64,000 nt of DNA from Tatlockia sp. GTDB lineage: Bacteria > Pseudomonadota > Gammaproteobacteria > Legionellales > Legionellaceae. The notes under the pieces are model-generated. The model saw only the letters and a program-made list of their open reading frames with translations. It did not search any database and had not been told where the DNA came from. Of this stretch, positions 1 to 9,004 are shown piece by piece (within the stretch, counting starts at the first letter, position 1; every line of letters begins with the position of its first letter). The translations under genes were made by a program, and so were the position numbers. The DNA is taken from assembly GCA_013697725.1 (NCBI GenBank), contig JACCWI010000040.1, positions 124,001 to 188,000 of the forward strand, in the 5' to 3' direction.

Positions 1-1
1 T

Positions 2-376
2 GTAGATGATTTTAAATTAATAAATGATAACTTTGGCCATCCCACCGGCGATATCTTTTTAAAAAATTTAGCCAGAACGATTAAAAATTCTGCAGAAAGA
101 GCTAATGATACTGCTTTTCGCATTGGCGGCGATGAATTTGCGGTTATTTTAACCAATACAACCCTTAATGAAGCCTTAACTTTATGCAATACCATCCAAA
201 AAGAGCTAAAAATCACTGAATTAGTTAGTGAAACAACGATTAGCATTGGCTTGGTATGTGTACCATCAATTTGTAGTTATGAAGTTGGTGATTTTATTAT
301 CGCTGCGGATAAAATTTTATATGAAGCCAAGAAGGCAGGAAAAAATCAAATTCGCTCTCAGCATTTTGATTGCTAA
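2..376 (+). CDS. GGDEF diguanylate cyclase, C-terminal part (5' end outside window)
   Basis: This is the end of a gene whose start lies before the window; the frame is open from base 2 to the TAA at 374-376. The translation contains a GGDEF domain, with Arg-Ile-Gly-Gly-Asp-Glu-Phe as the active loop. An Arg-Ala-Asn-Asp (RxxD) sits five residues before GGDEF, which is the classical inhibitory I-site for product feedback. The family makes cyclic di-GMP from two GTP. The end of the domain (Ala-Asp-x-x-Leu-Tyr-x-Ala-Lys-x-x-Gly-Lys-Asn) is intact, so the enzyme is probably active. Any sensor domain would lie upstream and cannot be seen. A strong hairpin terminator follows. Confidence 0.9.
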   Translation, partial: VDDFKLINDNFGHPTGDIFLKNLARTIKNSAERANDTAFRIGGDEFAVILTNTTLNEALTLCNTIQKELKITELVSETTISIGLVCVPSICSYEVGDFIIAADKILYEAKKAGKNQIRSQHFDC

Positions 377-420
377 TAGATTTTTTCAATAGCCAGACCA
401 TTAATTCTGTAAAGTATTAA

Positions 421-458
421 TCAACCTGGTGTTACAACCAGGTTGATGTTTATATTTT
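421..458 (+). terminator. Rho-independent terminator after the GGDEF gene
   Basis: A perfect 10-bp inverted repeat (421-430 with 437-446, 6-base loop) is followed by a T-rich run up to about 458. It lies between the end of the GGDEF gene and the end of the convergent dksA, so it may serve both strands. The T-tract is better on the plus strand. Confidence 0.75.
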
Positions 459-470
459 CCAGGCGTTTAC

Positions 471-944
471 TTACCCGCCCTGATTCTGGCGTTCTTTGAT
501 TTCAGACAAGGTTTTGCAATCGATGCAAAGCGTGGCAGTAGGACGTGCTTCCAAACGTCGAAGACCAATTTCTATACCACAGGCCTCGCAATAACCAAAA
601 TCATTGTCGCGTAAACGTTCCAGAGCATCTTCAATTTTTTTGATTAATTTGCGCTCACGATCGCGAGTTCTAAGTTCCAGGCTAAATTCTTCCTCTTGAC
701 TTGCTCGATCAGAAGGATCCGGGAAGTTAGCTGCTTCGTCTTTCATGTGAGTTACTGTTCTATCGACTTCTTCCATTAGCGATTGACGCCACGCAAGTAA
801 TATCTTTTCAATATGCAGCAACTGCTTTTCGTTCATATATTCTTCGCCTACAGTTTCCTGATAGGGGGCTATTCCCATGCTGCTAACGGCGTCATTTTTC
901 ACGATATGTATTCTCTCGCTAGTTGAATCAATTAATTCTGGCAT
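471..944 (-). CDS. dksA: RNA polymerase-binding transcription factor DksA
   Basis: DksA binds the secondary channel of RNA polymerase and, with ppGpp, mediates the stringent response. The protein has the long coiled-coil with the tip motif Asp-Pro-Ser-Asp-Arg, the two acidic residues needed for function. A C-terminal four-cysteine zinc finger follows (Cys-Glu-Ala-Cys, 17 residues, Cys-Ile-Asp-Cys). A longer frame reaches 1031, but the ATG at 944 has a perfect AGGAGG at 949-954 just upstream. It gives 157 residues, close to the 151 of E. coli DksA, so that start was chosen. It lies downstream of prmC on the same strand, about 90 bases away. In Legionella, DksA also influences the switch to the transmissive phase; that is known for the genus, not shown here. 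Confidence 0.95.
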   Translation of the reverse strand: MPELIDSTSERIHIVKNDAVSSMGIAPYQETVGEEYMNEKQLLHIEKILLAWRQSLMEEVDRTVTHMKDEAANFPDPSDRASQEEEFSLELRTRDRERKLIKKIEDALERLRDNDFGYCEACGIEIGLRRLEARPTATLCIDCKTLSEIKERQNQGG

Positions 945-1034
945 AATGCCTCCTGCTTTTGCGACTCTCCAACAAGCCATAATGGCATGGCCAAAAGCGT
1001 TAGGTATATCAAAAAACGCTGCGGCCATCAAGTA

Positions 1035-1889
1035 TCAACTAAGCTTTATTAGTTTTCCACCACTGACTCGATCTCTTTTTTGCCAATCCTGCCAACATTG
1101 AACCTGACTGTACCCATAATTATTAAGCATAGACTTTATTACAGATTTTTGATCAAAGCCATGTTCCATCAATAATAACCCTCCTGGTTTCAACCAATCA
1201 AGACTATGTTGAATGAGGTGCTTTATTGCCGTTAAACCGTCCTCGCCACTAACTAGAGCAAGACTTGGTTCAAAGCGCAAATCACCAATAAAAAGATGAG
1301 GATCATTGGCTGCTATGTAAGGTGGATTAGTAACAATAGCATCAAACCTCTGATTTGGAGCTAAATTACTAAACCAATCAGAAAGACAAAAATTAATACC
1401 GTTGACAAGGTTCAAATTCTTCGCATTTTCTTTAGCAAGATTCAGTGCTGCAGAGCTACAATCTACAGCAGTTATCTGCCAATCTGGTCTCTCCGAAGCG
1501 CAGGCTAAAGCAATAGCTCCACTTCCTGTGCCCAATTCAAGAATTTGCGCCTGCGGCTTAGCGGCAAGTAAATCTAAAGTCAGTTCAACAAGAAGCTCAG
1601 TTTCAGGACGTGGGATAAGGACGGCTGCATTAATGTTTAGGGGAAGTGACCAAAATTCACGTGTACCTGTTAAATAGGCGATAGGTAATCCTTGTAGACG
1701 TTGCTCAATTAACTCTTTAAAAGCCTGCCATTGACTAGCCTTGAGAAATGTATCTGGATAAGCATATAGAAAGCTTCTTGTTTTCATTAAAACATGAGCG
1801 AGCAAAATTTCCGCATCCAGCCGCGCTGACTCACTTTGCGGGCTTAGTTCAGTGCTAGCTTGCGCTAGCGCTGTTTTAATCTCAATCAT
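1035..1889 (-). CDS. prmC: Peptide chain release factor N5-glutamine methyltransferase PrmC
   Basis: PrmC methylates the glutamine of the GGQ motif in release factors RF1 and RF2, using S-adenosylmethionine. The protein (284 residues) has the SAM-binding motif Glu-Leu-Gly-Thr-Gly-Ser-Gly in its middle, followed by the family hallmark Asn-Pro-Pro-Tyr that holds the substrate glutamine. The N-terminal helical domain is also present. Its ATG overlaps the end of prfA by 8 bases, so it is translationally coupled to its own substrate's gene. This is the classical hemA-prfA-prmC arrangement. Confidence 0.96.
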   Translation of the reverse strand: MIEIKTALAQASTELSPQSESARLDAEILLAHVLMKTRSFLYAYPDTFLKASQWQAFKELIEQRLQGLPIAYLTGTREFWSLPLNINAAVLIPRPETELLVELTLDLLAAKPQAQILELGTGSGAIALACASERPDWQITAVDCSSAALNLAKENAKNLNLVNGINFCLSDWFSNLAPNQRFDAIVTNPPYIAANDPHLFIGDLRFEPSLALVSGEDGLTAIKHLIQHSLDWLKPGGLLLMEHGFDQKSVIKSMLNNYGYSQVQCWQDWQKRDRVSGGKLIKLS

Positions 1890-2970
1890 GACGTCCTAGC
1901 TCGGCAAGTAATTCGGCGTGATATTCTCTTTTCAGCGCATCAATTACTGGTGAAAGCCCGCCGGCTATTACTTCATTCAGTTGGTAAAGAGTTAAATTAA
2001 TACGATGATCCGTCAACCGACCTTGGGGAAAATTATAAGTGCGAATACGCTCAGAGCGATCACCAGAACCGACGAGTGATTTGCGGGTTTGCGCCTGCTG
2101 TTGACGTTGCTTGCTTTGCTCGGCGTCCAATAATCTTGTTTTTAATAGCGCCATTGCTTTAGCGCGGTTTTTATGCTGAGAACGTTCATCCTGACACTCA
2201 ACTACAAGACCTGTAGGCAAATGAGTAATACGTATCGCTGAATCGGTTTTATTAACATGCTGACCACCGGCACCTGAAGAACGGTAGGTATCTATACGTA
2301 AATCGTCTGAGTTCACTGCAATCTCATCGATCTCCTCAACTTCTGGCATAATTGCTACAGTGCAAGCAGAGGTATGAACGCGACCCTGCGATTCTGTTTC
2401 TGGAACGCGTTGTACACGATGCGCTCCGGATTCAAATTTTAGTTGGGAATAAACGTCATGACCACTAATTCGCGCAATGACTTCTTTAAAACCCCCATGT
2501 TCACCATGGCTGGCGCTAATAATTTCCAGTTGCCAGCCCATAGTTTCAGCGTAACGGCTGTACATTCGGAATAAGTCGCCAGCAAAGATAGCCGCCTCGT
2601 CACCGCCTGTTCCCGCCCTGACTTCCAGGTAAACATTACGTTCATCATCCGGATCTTTAGGGATTAAATGCCATTGCAGCTCTTCCTCAAGCTCACCCAC
2701 CTTTGATTTCGCCGCTTCAACTTCTTCAGCAGCCATAAGGCTAAGTTCTTTGTCATCGCTGTTAATGAGCTCTTCTAAGGAATCAACGTTAGTACAGGCT
2801 GCGATGAAACTGTTGTAGCAAGATGCTACAGGCTCTAGTTGAGCATATTCTTTCGATAGATTTTTAAATTTTTCATGATCAGCAATGATAGATGCATCCG
2901 ATAGAAGACGATTAACTTCTTCAAAACGTTCAAACATTTGCTGCAGCTTTTCTTCAAGCGATTTCTTCAT
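1882..2970 (-). CDS. prfA: Peptide chain release factor 1
   Basis: RF1 recognises UAA and UAG stop codons and triggers peptide release. The Gly-Gly-Gln catalytic motif ([10 protein letters not shown]) is present. So is a Pro-Glu-Thr tripeptide at the position of the RF1 stop-codon reading motif (PxT), which separates it from RF2 (SPF). The longer frame begins at a TTG at 2982. The ATG at 2970 gives 362 residues, close to the usual 360, and is preferred. It overlaps the 3' end of hemA, so the two are probably cotranscribed and coupled. Confidence 0.96.
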   Translation of the reverse strand: MKKSLEEKLQQMFERFEEVNRLLSDASIIADHEKFKNLSKEYAQLEPVASCYNSFIAACTNVDSLEELINSDDKELSLMAAEEVEAAKSKVGELEEELQWHLIPKDPDDERNVYLEVRAGTGGDEAAIFAGDLFRMYSRYAETMGWQLEIISASHGEHGGFKEVIARISGHDVYSQLKFESGAHRVQRVPETESQGRVHTSACTVAIMPEVEEIDEIAVNSDDLRIDTYRSSGAGGQHVNKTDSAIRITHLPTGLVVECQDERSQHKNRAKAMALLKTRLLDAEQSKQRQQQAQTRKSLVGSGDRSERIRTYNFPQGRLTDHRINLTLYQLNEVIAGGLSPVIDALKREYHAELLAELGRHD

Positions 2971-4228
2971 AAGGGGTTTCAATCAATGGAAAATTTAATA
3001 GATATTGAGCTAAATCAATCAATTCTTCTCGCCCATCCCAGGCGGCCTGGCGAAGGCCTACAGTAGGATGATGAGTTAATTTATTTACCAAGCGTTCGCA
3101 AAATTCACTAAGCACTTGATCTTGACCATAGCCTGCCGATAGTTTCTGTTGGGCACGAATAAGTTCCTGTTGCGCCAGATTTTGCATTTGATTGCGGTAA
3201 TCACAGATAAGGTCCTTAGCACGTAAAGAACGATGCCAGCGAATATAATTATCTAATTCACAGTCAATTAACTGCTCAGCTTGCAAGGCAGCAGAACGTC
3301 GCTCGTCCATTCCTTTTTCAATTTTATATTGAAGATCATCAATGTTGTAAAGATGAACATTCTTTAATTCGGCAACATCGGCTTCAATATCTCGAGGGAC
3401 AGCCAAATCGAGGAAAAACATCGGCGCCTCTTTACGCTGTAACAAAGCATGTTCAACCAAATTTTTGTTAATAAAAGGGAGTGGACAGGCTGTGGCAGAA
3501 ATTACAACATCTGCTTGGGGTAAATATTGTGGAATTTCGCTAATCGATAAGGCTTTACCGCCAAAAGCTGCAGCAAGTTGATTGGCATTCTCAGTGGTGC
3601 GGCTAGCAATTAGAAAAGATCTTACTCCTTGTTTATAAAGATATTTCGCCACCAAAGTTGCCGTTTCACCGGATCCAATTATAAAGACTTGCAAGGGTTT
3701 AAAATCAGAAAAAAGCTGGCCAATTAGTTGGATTGCCGCATAAGCTACAGAGACAGGATTTGTGCCGATACCACTTAAACTGCGAATTCGTTTAGAAGCG
3801 CTAAATATATATTGAAAAGTTTGGCGTAAATTAGTTTTTACTGTCCCTGCATGACATGCAGATTGATAGGCTTGCTTCATTTGTCCCAGAATTTGCGGTT
3901 CTCCAAGCATCATGGAATCAAGGCCGCTAGCAACACGGAGTGTATGACGTACACCGCTTGAACCAGGGTGTAGATAAAGATAGGGTGAAAGCGATTCGGG
4001 TGCTAATTGATGCTGTTTTGCTAGCCAAAATCCAATGCTTTCAGGCTCATCAGTATCACAATAAATTTCAGTACGATTACAAGTAGATAAGATTGCAGCT
4101 TCATTTACAGGGGTTGAAGCGATTAGATTGCGTAGCATAGATTCTTGCATAGCAGGAGGCAATGCGATTTTTTCACGCACATGTATCGGGGCAGTTTTAT
4201 AATTTAGACCACAGGCGACAAACACCAT
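2954..4228 (-). CDS. hemA: Glutamyl-tRNA reductase
   Basis: HemA makes glutamate-1-semialdehyde from glutamyl-tRNA with NADPH, the first committed step of C5-pathway haem synthesis. The catalytic cysteine lies in Ser-Thr-Cys-Asn-Arg-Thr-Glu, followed by the Leu-Gly-Glu-Pro-Gln-Ile-Leu-Gly-Gln block and an NADPH fold with Gly-Ser-Gly-Glu-Thr-Ala. A longer frame starts at a TTG at 4246. With the ATG at 4228 the catalytic cysteine becomes residue 50, as in E. coli, so this start was chosen, although no clear Shine-Dalgarno sequence precedes either. First gene of hemA-prfA-prmC. hemH lies about 13 kb away in the same window. Confidence 0.95.
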   Translation of the reverse strand: MVFVACGLNYKTAPIHVREKIALPPAMQESMLRNLIASTPVNEAAILSTCNRTEIYCDTDEPESIGFWLAKQHQLAPESLSPYLYLHPGSSGVRHTLRVASGLDSMMLGEPQILGQMKQAYQSACHAGTVKTNLRQTFQYIFSASKRIRSLSGIGTNPVSVAYAAIQLIGQLFSDFKPLQVFIIGSGETATLVAKYLYKQGVRSFLIASRTTENANQLAAAFGGKALSISEIPQYLPQADVVISATACPLPFINKNLVEHALLQRKEAPMFFLDLAVPRDIEADVAELKNVHLYNIDDLQYKIEKGMDERRSAALQAEQLIDCELDNYIRWHRSLRAKDLICDYRNQMQNLAQQELIRAQQKLSAGYGQDQVLSEFCERLVNKLTHHPTVGLRQAAWDGREELIDLAQYLLNFPLIETPYEEIA

Positions 4229-4333
4229 AGATTTTTTTTTGAGCAACAGAAGAATCTTGGGATTGTAAACTATTCACAGTCAAATTTGTAGATTAAATGT
4301 AAAAGACCTTTTAATGATATGAAATATGCTCGA

Positions 4334-5767
4334 TTATTTGGCCTCAACAAGCACCTTCGCTATTTTATCCTCTAGGCTTTTGTACTTGGCAACAGGCTCA
4401 GTAAACCCATTAATCATAATAGAGAAAATTAAAATATCTTTATTTTTGGTTTCAATGAAACCCGATAAGGTGCTAATTGCTGTTTCAGAGCCTGTTTTTG
4501 CAAAGACTTTACCGAGGGTTGCGGGGTCTTTTAAACGATATTTAAGGGTGCCATCCACCCCCCCAAGGGCTAGGGAGGAAATGAATTCAGCGGCTCCCGG
4601 TGATTGATAAATTTTTTGCAGTAAGGTCACTATTTGTTCTGGGGTAAGAAAATTATAACGCGAAGCTCCAGCTCCATCGATAAGGGTAGTTCTGGGAAAT
4701 TGAATTGGTAAAAACTGTGAAAGTACTTCAAGAATGGCATCATGACCATTGTTAAAACTACCAACTTCATGGGAATAGCGAGCGCCAATGGTCTTGAACA
4801 AGGCATTAGCGATGGTATTATCTGAATCTTTTAACATAGTACTCACCATCTCTTTTAACGGGGGTGAATCATGTCGAGCAAAGGGTTTAGTTGGGGATTG
4901 GAATTTTTTAAATTCAAAGCCTTCAGAAAGTTTGATTTGATTTTTTTTAAGTAAATATTTTAATAAAGATACAGTATTCGAATAAGGGTTATTAATAGCC
5001 ATCTCTATTAATTGAGGCTTCGAGCCTGCTTTAATACAGCCGGTTAAGGTATAGGTAAACTCATCAGTTCGTTTTGCTTTAATCTGGCAATTTTTTTCAG
5101 TTTCGTCTTTAGTTAGGACATTAGTCACAAAATCCATGGATTGAGGATAATCAGGTAATTCAAGTTGTGCAGGCTGACCTGCTAATGCCCCTGGCTTAAT
5201 TGTCGCGTTTACACAATTATGGTTAATTATTAAGCTGCTTAGCGGCGAGCCCCAACAATAATTTTGATCTTCCCAGGCAGTTCCTGGACTCATGCTCATC
5301 GCATCGAAGGCAGTATCATCAATAATGACTTTGCCTGTTAGCTCCTGGATTCCTGCCTCAGATAGGGATTTAATTAAGGAATTCATTTGTACCAAAGTCA
5401 GCGTGGGATCACCTGAGAATTGAATATAAAGATTATCGTTTAAGGTTTTGTTTTTGATCTTCTTATAGTCAAAATAAAGTTGAGTTTGATATCTGAAATC
5501 AGATCCTAAAGCTTGCAGGGCTGCAAAGGCTGTAAACAATTTTTGACTAGAGGCGGGCATAAAATAACGATCAGATTCCTTTTTGAAAAGCAGTTTTCCG
5601 GTTTTCGCATCTTTAACCAAAATACCGATATTAATATTTTCACCGAAATTAGCTAAAAGCGTAGATATTTTTTCTGAAAGAAGTTCAGTATTAATTGCTT
5701 GCTCTGCAAACGAACTCGCTATGAAGGTAAAAAAGAAAACAAGCGCTAAAAAATAGTTTTTTTTCAT
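4334..5767 (-). CDS. dacB: Penicillin-binding protein 4 type D-alanyl-D-alanine carboxypeptidase/endopeptidase
   Basis: A periplasmic S13-family peptidase that trims or cleaves peptidoglycan cross-links. A signal peptide covers about residues 1-21, ending Ser-Phe-Ala-Glu. The three penicillin-binding motifs appear in order: Ser-Ser-Gln-Lys (SxxK, nucleophile about Ser73), Ser-Asp-Asn (SxN) past the middle, and Lys-Thr-Gly near the C terminus. The large insert between the first two motifs is typical of PBP4. At 477 residues the length is normal. It stands alone on the minus strand between hemA and bioC. Inner- or outer-membrane association cannot be judged from sequence. Confidence 0.93.
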   Translation of the reverse strand: MKKNYFLALVFFFTFIASSFAEQAINTELLSEKISTLLANFGENINIGILVKDAKTGKLLFKKESDRYFMPASSQKLFTAFAALQALGSDFRYQTQLYFDYKKIKNKTLNDNLYIQFSGDPTLTLVQMNSLIKSLSEAGIQELTGKVIIDDTAFDAMSMSPGTAWEDQNYCWGSPLSSLIINHNCVNATIKPGALAGQPAQLELPDYPQSMDFVTNVLTKDETEKNCQIKAKRTDEFTYTLTGCIKAGSKPQLIEMAINNPYSNTVSLLKYLLKKNQIKLSEGFEFKKFQSPTKPFARHDSPPLKEMVSTMLKDSDNTIANALFKTIGARYSHEVGSFNNGHDAILEVLSQFLPIQFPRTTLIDGAGASRYNFLTPEQIVTLLQKIYQSPGAAEFISSLALGGVDGTLKYRLKDPATLGKVFAKTGSETAISTLSGFIETKNKDILIFSIMINGFTEPVAKYKSLEDKIAKVLVEAK

Positions 5768-5812
5768 GAAAAAGCCCCTTTCTTATTTAATGCTATCTTA
5801 GCGAAAAATAAC

Positions 5813-6673
5813 TTAATAGCGCCTTCGTCCAATTTCTGATATGGGTATAAATGTTTCTGTACCATCGCCTAATCGTCGTTGCTCACCCTTCCATGCATGT
5901 CCATAGACCACCTCATAACTTAAAGGGTATTTACCCTCTGGAGTTCTAAAAGTTTCATAGGCTATTTCAAATTTGTGCCAAGCTTGTCGACCAGTTAATC
6001 CTCTGTTACGTATTGGATTAATATTACGAACCCCCTGGGCTTTTAAATTGTCTAGTAATTGCCTTAGATTTGGATAGTGTACTGTTAATAGTTCCATATC
6101 GACAACTGGATCGAGAAAATGTTCTGCAAGCAAGTAATCGCCAATATCATGCATATCGATAAAACTGTTCGTATGAGCATGGCCATCTGCTTGTTGCCAG
6201 GATTGCTTTAACTCTTTAAAGGTATCCGGACCCAATGTAGAGAACATTAGGCAGCCGTTAACATTCATAATTCGATTTAACTCATGTATCACAGAATTAA
6301 TAGGCTCTGACCAATGAATAACTTGATTAGTAAAAACAAGATCAAAGCAGCCATCGGCAAAAGGCAGAGCGTTCATGTCTGCGCTAATTAATGGCCATTT
6401 CCGCCGCCAACTTTGTTTTTTGCGTGCTTGATTTAGCATAGATTCAGATAAATCCACGCCTATAACTTGCGCTTTAGGATAAAGTTTTCTGAGCAAAGGG
6501 GTAAAAAGACCAGTACCGCATCCTAAATCAAGGATATAGCGCGGTGCAATTTTTAAGAGGTAAAGACGTTCAAATAAACGCTTGCCGATTTCATTTTGCA
6601 CTTTGGCTGCTTGTTCATATTCATGGGCATGCTTACTAAAAGCATTGCAAATTTCAGTTTTCAGATTCATCAT
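5813..6673 (-). CDS. bioC: Malonyl-ACP O-methyltransferase BioC
   Basis: BioC methylates the free carboxyl of malonyl-ACP so that the fatty-acid machinery can build pimeloyl-ACP for biotin. The N-terminal pattern (Ala-Phe-Ser-Lys-His-Ala-x-x-Tyr-Glu-Gln) and the SAM-binding Asp-Leu-Gly-Cys-Gly-Thr-Gly fit BioC. So does the C-terminal Leu-Ser-Tyr-Glu-Val-Val-Tyr-Gly-His-Ala-Trp. A longer frame begins at a GTG at 6733, but homology starts at the double ATG at 6673/6670, giving 287 or 286 residues. No other biotin gene is in the window. Its 5' end abuts the divergent comF, leaving almost no room for separate promoters unless these lie inside the coding sequences. Confidence 0.88.
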   Translation of the reverse strand: MMNLKTEICNAFSKHAHEYEQAAKVQNEIGKRLFERLYLLKIAPRYILDLGCGTGLFTPLLRKLYPKAQVIGVDLSESMLNQARKKQSWRRKWPLISADMNALPFADGCFDLVFTNQVIHWSEPINSVIHELNRIMNVNGCLMFSTLGPDTFKELKQSWQQADGHAHTNSFIDMHDIGDYLLAEHFLDPVVDMELLTVHYPNLRQLLDNLKAQGVRNINPIRNRGLTGRQAWHKFEIAYETFRTPEGKYPLSYEVVYGHAWKGEQRRLGDGTETFIPISEIGRRRY

Positions 6674-6705
6674 TGGCAAGGAATAATTTAAGGAATCCAA
6701 CGCTC

Positions 6706-7407
6706 GTGCGCCAGAAAATCGCAAGTATAACACAGAAGCTGCGTTTGCCTTCTGTCTGTGTTCTTTGTCAACTCTATCATTCTCAGCCTGTTGCAGTCTG
6801 TGAGTCCTGTGTTAGCTTGTTTAAGCAAATAGGCCCTTGTTGTCAATACTGCGCGCTTCCCTTGCCTGAGGACAACTTTTTGATTTGTGGTTTTTGTTGC
6901 AAAAAAAAGCCCTATTTCGACAAAACAATTACTAACCTCGTTTTTGAAGAACCTCTCCGAACTTTATTGCATGATTTTAAATACAAGGAGGCACTTTATT
7001 TGCGCAGTTTTTTTGTTGAATTAATGGTAGACGCATTCTCAAAATCAGGTTTAATTGTGGAAAAACAATGCCTTGTTCCTGTGCCCCTGCATGTAAAAAA
7101 GCTAAAGCAGCGTGGTTTTAACCAGGCAGCTGAGCTTTGTAAATTATTAGCTAAAAAATTAGGGCTTTCTTATGAGCCTAAGCTATGCAAAAAAATAATT
7201 CATACAGAACCCCAAGTGAATTTGGAATTAAAGCAACGACGTAAAAATCTACGTCAAGCTTTTCAAAGCAAGCCTAGTCATTATGAACAGATCATTTTAG
7301 TGGACGACTTAATGACCACAGGCTCAACCGCAAATGAGTTAGCCAAGCTTTTTAAAGAACAGGGGGCTAAGCGCGTAGATCTATGGTGCTGTGCACGAAC
7401 GATTTAG
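6706..7407 (+). CDS. comF: ComF family phosphoribosyltransferase-like protein
   Basis: ComF proteins are needed for DNA uptake and transformation in competent bacteria, where they act in the cytoplasm on incoming single strands. The N terminus has paired CxxC zinc-finger motifs (Cys-Val-Leu-Cys, Cys-Glu-Ser-Cys, Cys-Gln-Tyr-Cys, Cys-Gly-Phe-Cys). The C-terminal half is a phosphoribosyltransferase fold with the PRPP loop Val-Asp-Asp-Leu-Met-Thr-Thr-Gly-Ser-Thr. The frame is open from a TTG at 6673. The GTG at 6706, with AAGGA upstream, places the first cysteine pair at the usual distance from the N terminus and is preferred, but the start is uncertain. It is divergent from bioC. Confidence 0.88.
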   Translation: MRQKIASITQKLRLPSVCVLCQLYHSQPVAVCESCVSLFKQIGPCCQYCALPLPEDNFLICGFCCKKKPYFDKTITNLVFEEPLRTLLHDFKYKEALYLRSFFVELMVDAFSKSGLIVEKQCLVPVPLHVKKLKQRGFNQAAELCKLLAKKLGLSYEPKLCKKIIHTEPQVNLELKQRRKNLRQAFQSKPSHYEQIILVDDLMTTGSTANELAKLFKEQGAKRVDLWCCARTI

Positions 7408-7408
7408 T

Positions 7409-8485
7409 TTATGAACTTAAATAACGCTGTATATCATTTAAAACCAATTGGAACAGCAAGATAAAAAAAAGAATAAAGGCTAAACGATGCAATAAAATTT
7501 CCAAAGCCAGGGAAATTGGTTTTCCACGAAATTTTTCGATTAGAGCATAAGCAATTGAACCGCCATCAAGCCCGGGGAATGGAAATAAATTAACCAAACC
7601 TACAGCAAGGCTAAAACTAGCAATGAAATATAAAAATACCGTAAGTCCCTGGGAAAAAGAGACTATGGTGGTTTCTATCATGCCAAAAGGGCCCAGTAAA
7701 ATTGCAAAAGGAAGGTGTTGATTAACTAATTGCTTGATCATAATAAAAAAAAATTTAAGTAGAAATAATAACTTGGCTAAGGCACTACTTAAGGCAAAAA
7801 AAAAGGATTGTCCAGGAACCGTTACTTTGGATGATTTTGCATCCGCGATGTTTAGACCAAGAGAAAGGAAAAGAGACCGTTCTTTATTTTGATAGTGCCA
7901 TTTACTTAGATCGAGGTTGATAGTTCTTACTCGACCCTCTTGATTGGAAACCTGGATTGGAACTTTGCTCTTACCCAAAGCCATGATTAAACTCATTCCA
8001 ACTTCTTGCCAGGAATTTGTGGGTTGATTATCAATTGCCAGAAAACGATCATTAGCTTGCAAGCCTGCTTCGGCGGCAATAGTTTGCGGCCTAAGGTCTT
8101 TAATTAGTGGAGTGTGTTGCTGATAGCCCAGTAGGTAGAGTAAAAAGAGTGCAAGAAAAGCCGTTATAAAATTGGCTAGAGAGCCTGAAATCAAAATGAT
8201 ACAACGTTGCCAAATTGGTTTTTTGTCAAAGCAATGCCTGAAGTCACTGGAAGGCAGGGTTTCGATGCGTGAGTTGAGCAGTTGCGCATATCCACCTAAG
8301 GGCCAAAGCCCCCAAACCCATTCACGCTTAGTTTGGTCTTTCCAGCTTAATAACGCTTTACCAAAGCCGATAGAAATACGACGAATATTAACCTTGAAAA
8401 ATCTGGCACTCAGTGCATGCCCAGCTTCATGAATCCCCACGACTAAAACCATGGTCAATATAAAAGCGATTAAAGAAAGGAACAT
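7409..8485 (-). CDS. M50 family membrane metalloprotease (RseP/SpoIVFB-like)
   Basis: An intramembrane zinc protease. The first membrane span carries His-Glu-Ala-Gly-His (HExxH) near residue 19. The third zinc ligand motif, Asn-Leu-Phe-Pro-Phe-Pro-Gly-Leu-Asp-Gly-Gly, lies near the C terminus. Between them is one PDZ-like segment, seen as Gly-Leu-Gln-Ala-Asn-Asp-Arg-Phe-Leu-Ala-Ile. At 358 residues with one PDZ it is shorter than E. coli RseP (about 450, two PDZ domains), and it is not next to dxr, cdsA or bamA. It may therefore be a paralogue with its own substrate rather than the sigma-E protease. The 12-base gap to the upstream small gene suggests an operon. Convergent with comF. Confidence 0.87.
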   Translation of the reverse strand: MFLSLIAFILTMVLVVGIHEAGHALSARFFKVNIRRISIGFGKALLSWKDQTKREWVWGLWPLGGYAQLLNSRIETLPSSDFRHCFDKKPIWQRCIILISGSLANFITAFLALFLLYLLGYQQHTPLIKDLRPQTIAAEAGLQANDRFLAIDNQPTNSWQEVGMSLIMALGKSKVPIQVSNQEGRVRTINLDLSKWHYQNKERSLFLSLGLNIADAKSSKVTVPGQSFFFALSSALAKLLFLLKFFFIMIKQLVNQHLPFAILLGPFGMIETTIVSFSQGLTVFLYFIASFSLAVGLVNLFPFPGLDGGSIAYALIEKFRGKPISLALEILLHRLAFILFFILLFQLVLNDIQRYLSS

Positions 8486-8497
8486 AAGAACTCGCCA

Positions 8498-8773
8498 CTA
8501 TCGTGTGTTATCAACTACCAATTGCAGCATGGCTTGGCCTTTGCGTCCATTTAATTCATAACCTTTTCGATACACCTCAAAAATTCTAAAGGCTTCGGCC
8601 GTTTCACTATCAATTAATTCTACATCTTCATTTTGAGCATTGACTAAGGTCACTGTAAGATGCATTTCTCGAAATTGGTCGATTTGATAACGTTCTTTAA
8701 ACAAACGCAGTACACTTAACAAGCTTTCTGCGGCTTCCTCACTGTTATGCTGGCCTTGAAATATAATGTCCAT
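8498..8773 (-). CDS. Small protein of unknown function, paired with the M50 protease
   Basis: A 91-residue soluble acidic protein with no signal peptide and no family recognised. It has alternating beta-like segments (Met-His-Leu-Thr-Val-Thr-Leu-Val and Met-Leu-Gln-Leu-Val-Val-Asp). An ATG start and only 12 bases to the M50 gene downstream suggest co-expression. It could be a partner or regulator of the protease, but nothing in the sequence shows this. Codon and base composition match the neighbouring genes. Confidence 0.7.
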   Translation of the reverse strand: MDIIFQGQHNSEEAAESLLSVLRLFKERYQIDQFREMHLTVTLVNAQNEDVELIDSETAEAFRIFEVYRKGYELNGRKGQAMLQLVVDNTR

Positions 8774-8854
8774 TGCTGCCCCTTGTCAGGATGGAAATTG
8801 TTTAAAACTCATATAATGGTTAGCGGCGTAAAAAAAAAGTACTTGAGGAATAAT

Positions 8855-8908
8855 CATGGGTTATCTCAGAAATGTCCCTGTAAGTTAATCTCCTACAGAA
8901 CTCCCATG
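8855..8908 (+). other. Nested inverted repeat with a Shine-Dalgarno-led mini-ORF
   Basis: CATGGG at 8855-8860 pairs with CCCATG at 8903-8908, and inside it CTGTA at 8878-8882 pairs with TACAG at 8894-8898. A 10-residue open frame (8856-8888) begins with ATG, seven bases after a GAGG. Nothing is encoded downstream on the plus strand, so this is either a remnant, a small RNA hairpin or chance. The rest of 8774-9004 shows nothing recognisable. Confidence 0.25.
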
Positions 8909-9004
8909 ACTATTTGGTTTCCATGATCAAATTGAAGCAGATCTAAGATATCAGTTAGATTTGAACAATGGTAACTCTCAGGTAAATTCTAAAATGCGCA
9001 ATTG

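Noticed and set aside
2439..2648. Frame inside prfA on the same strand
   Set aside because: Frame-shifted shadow of RF1.
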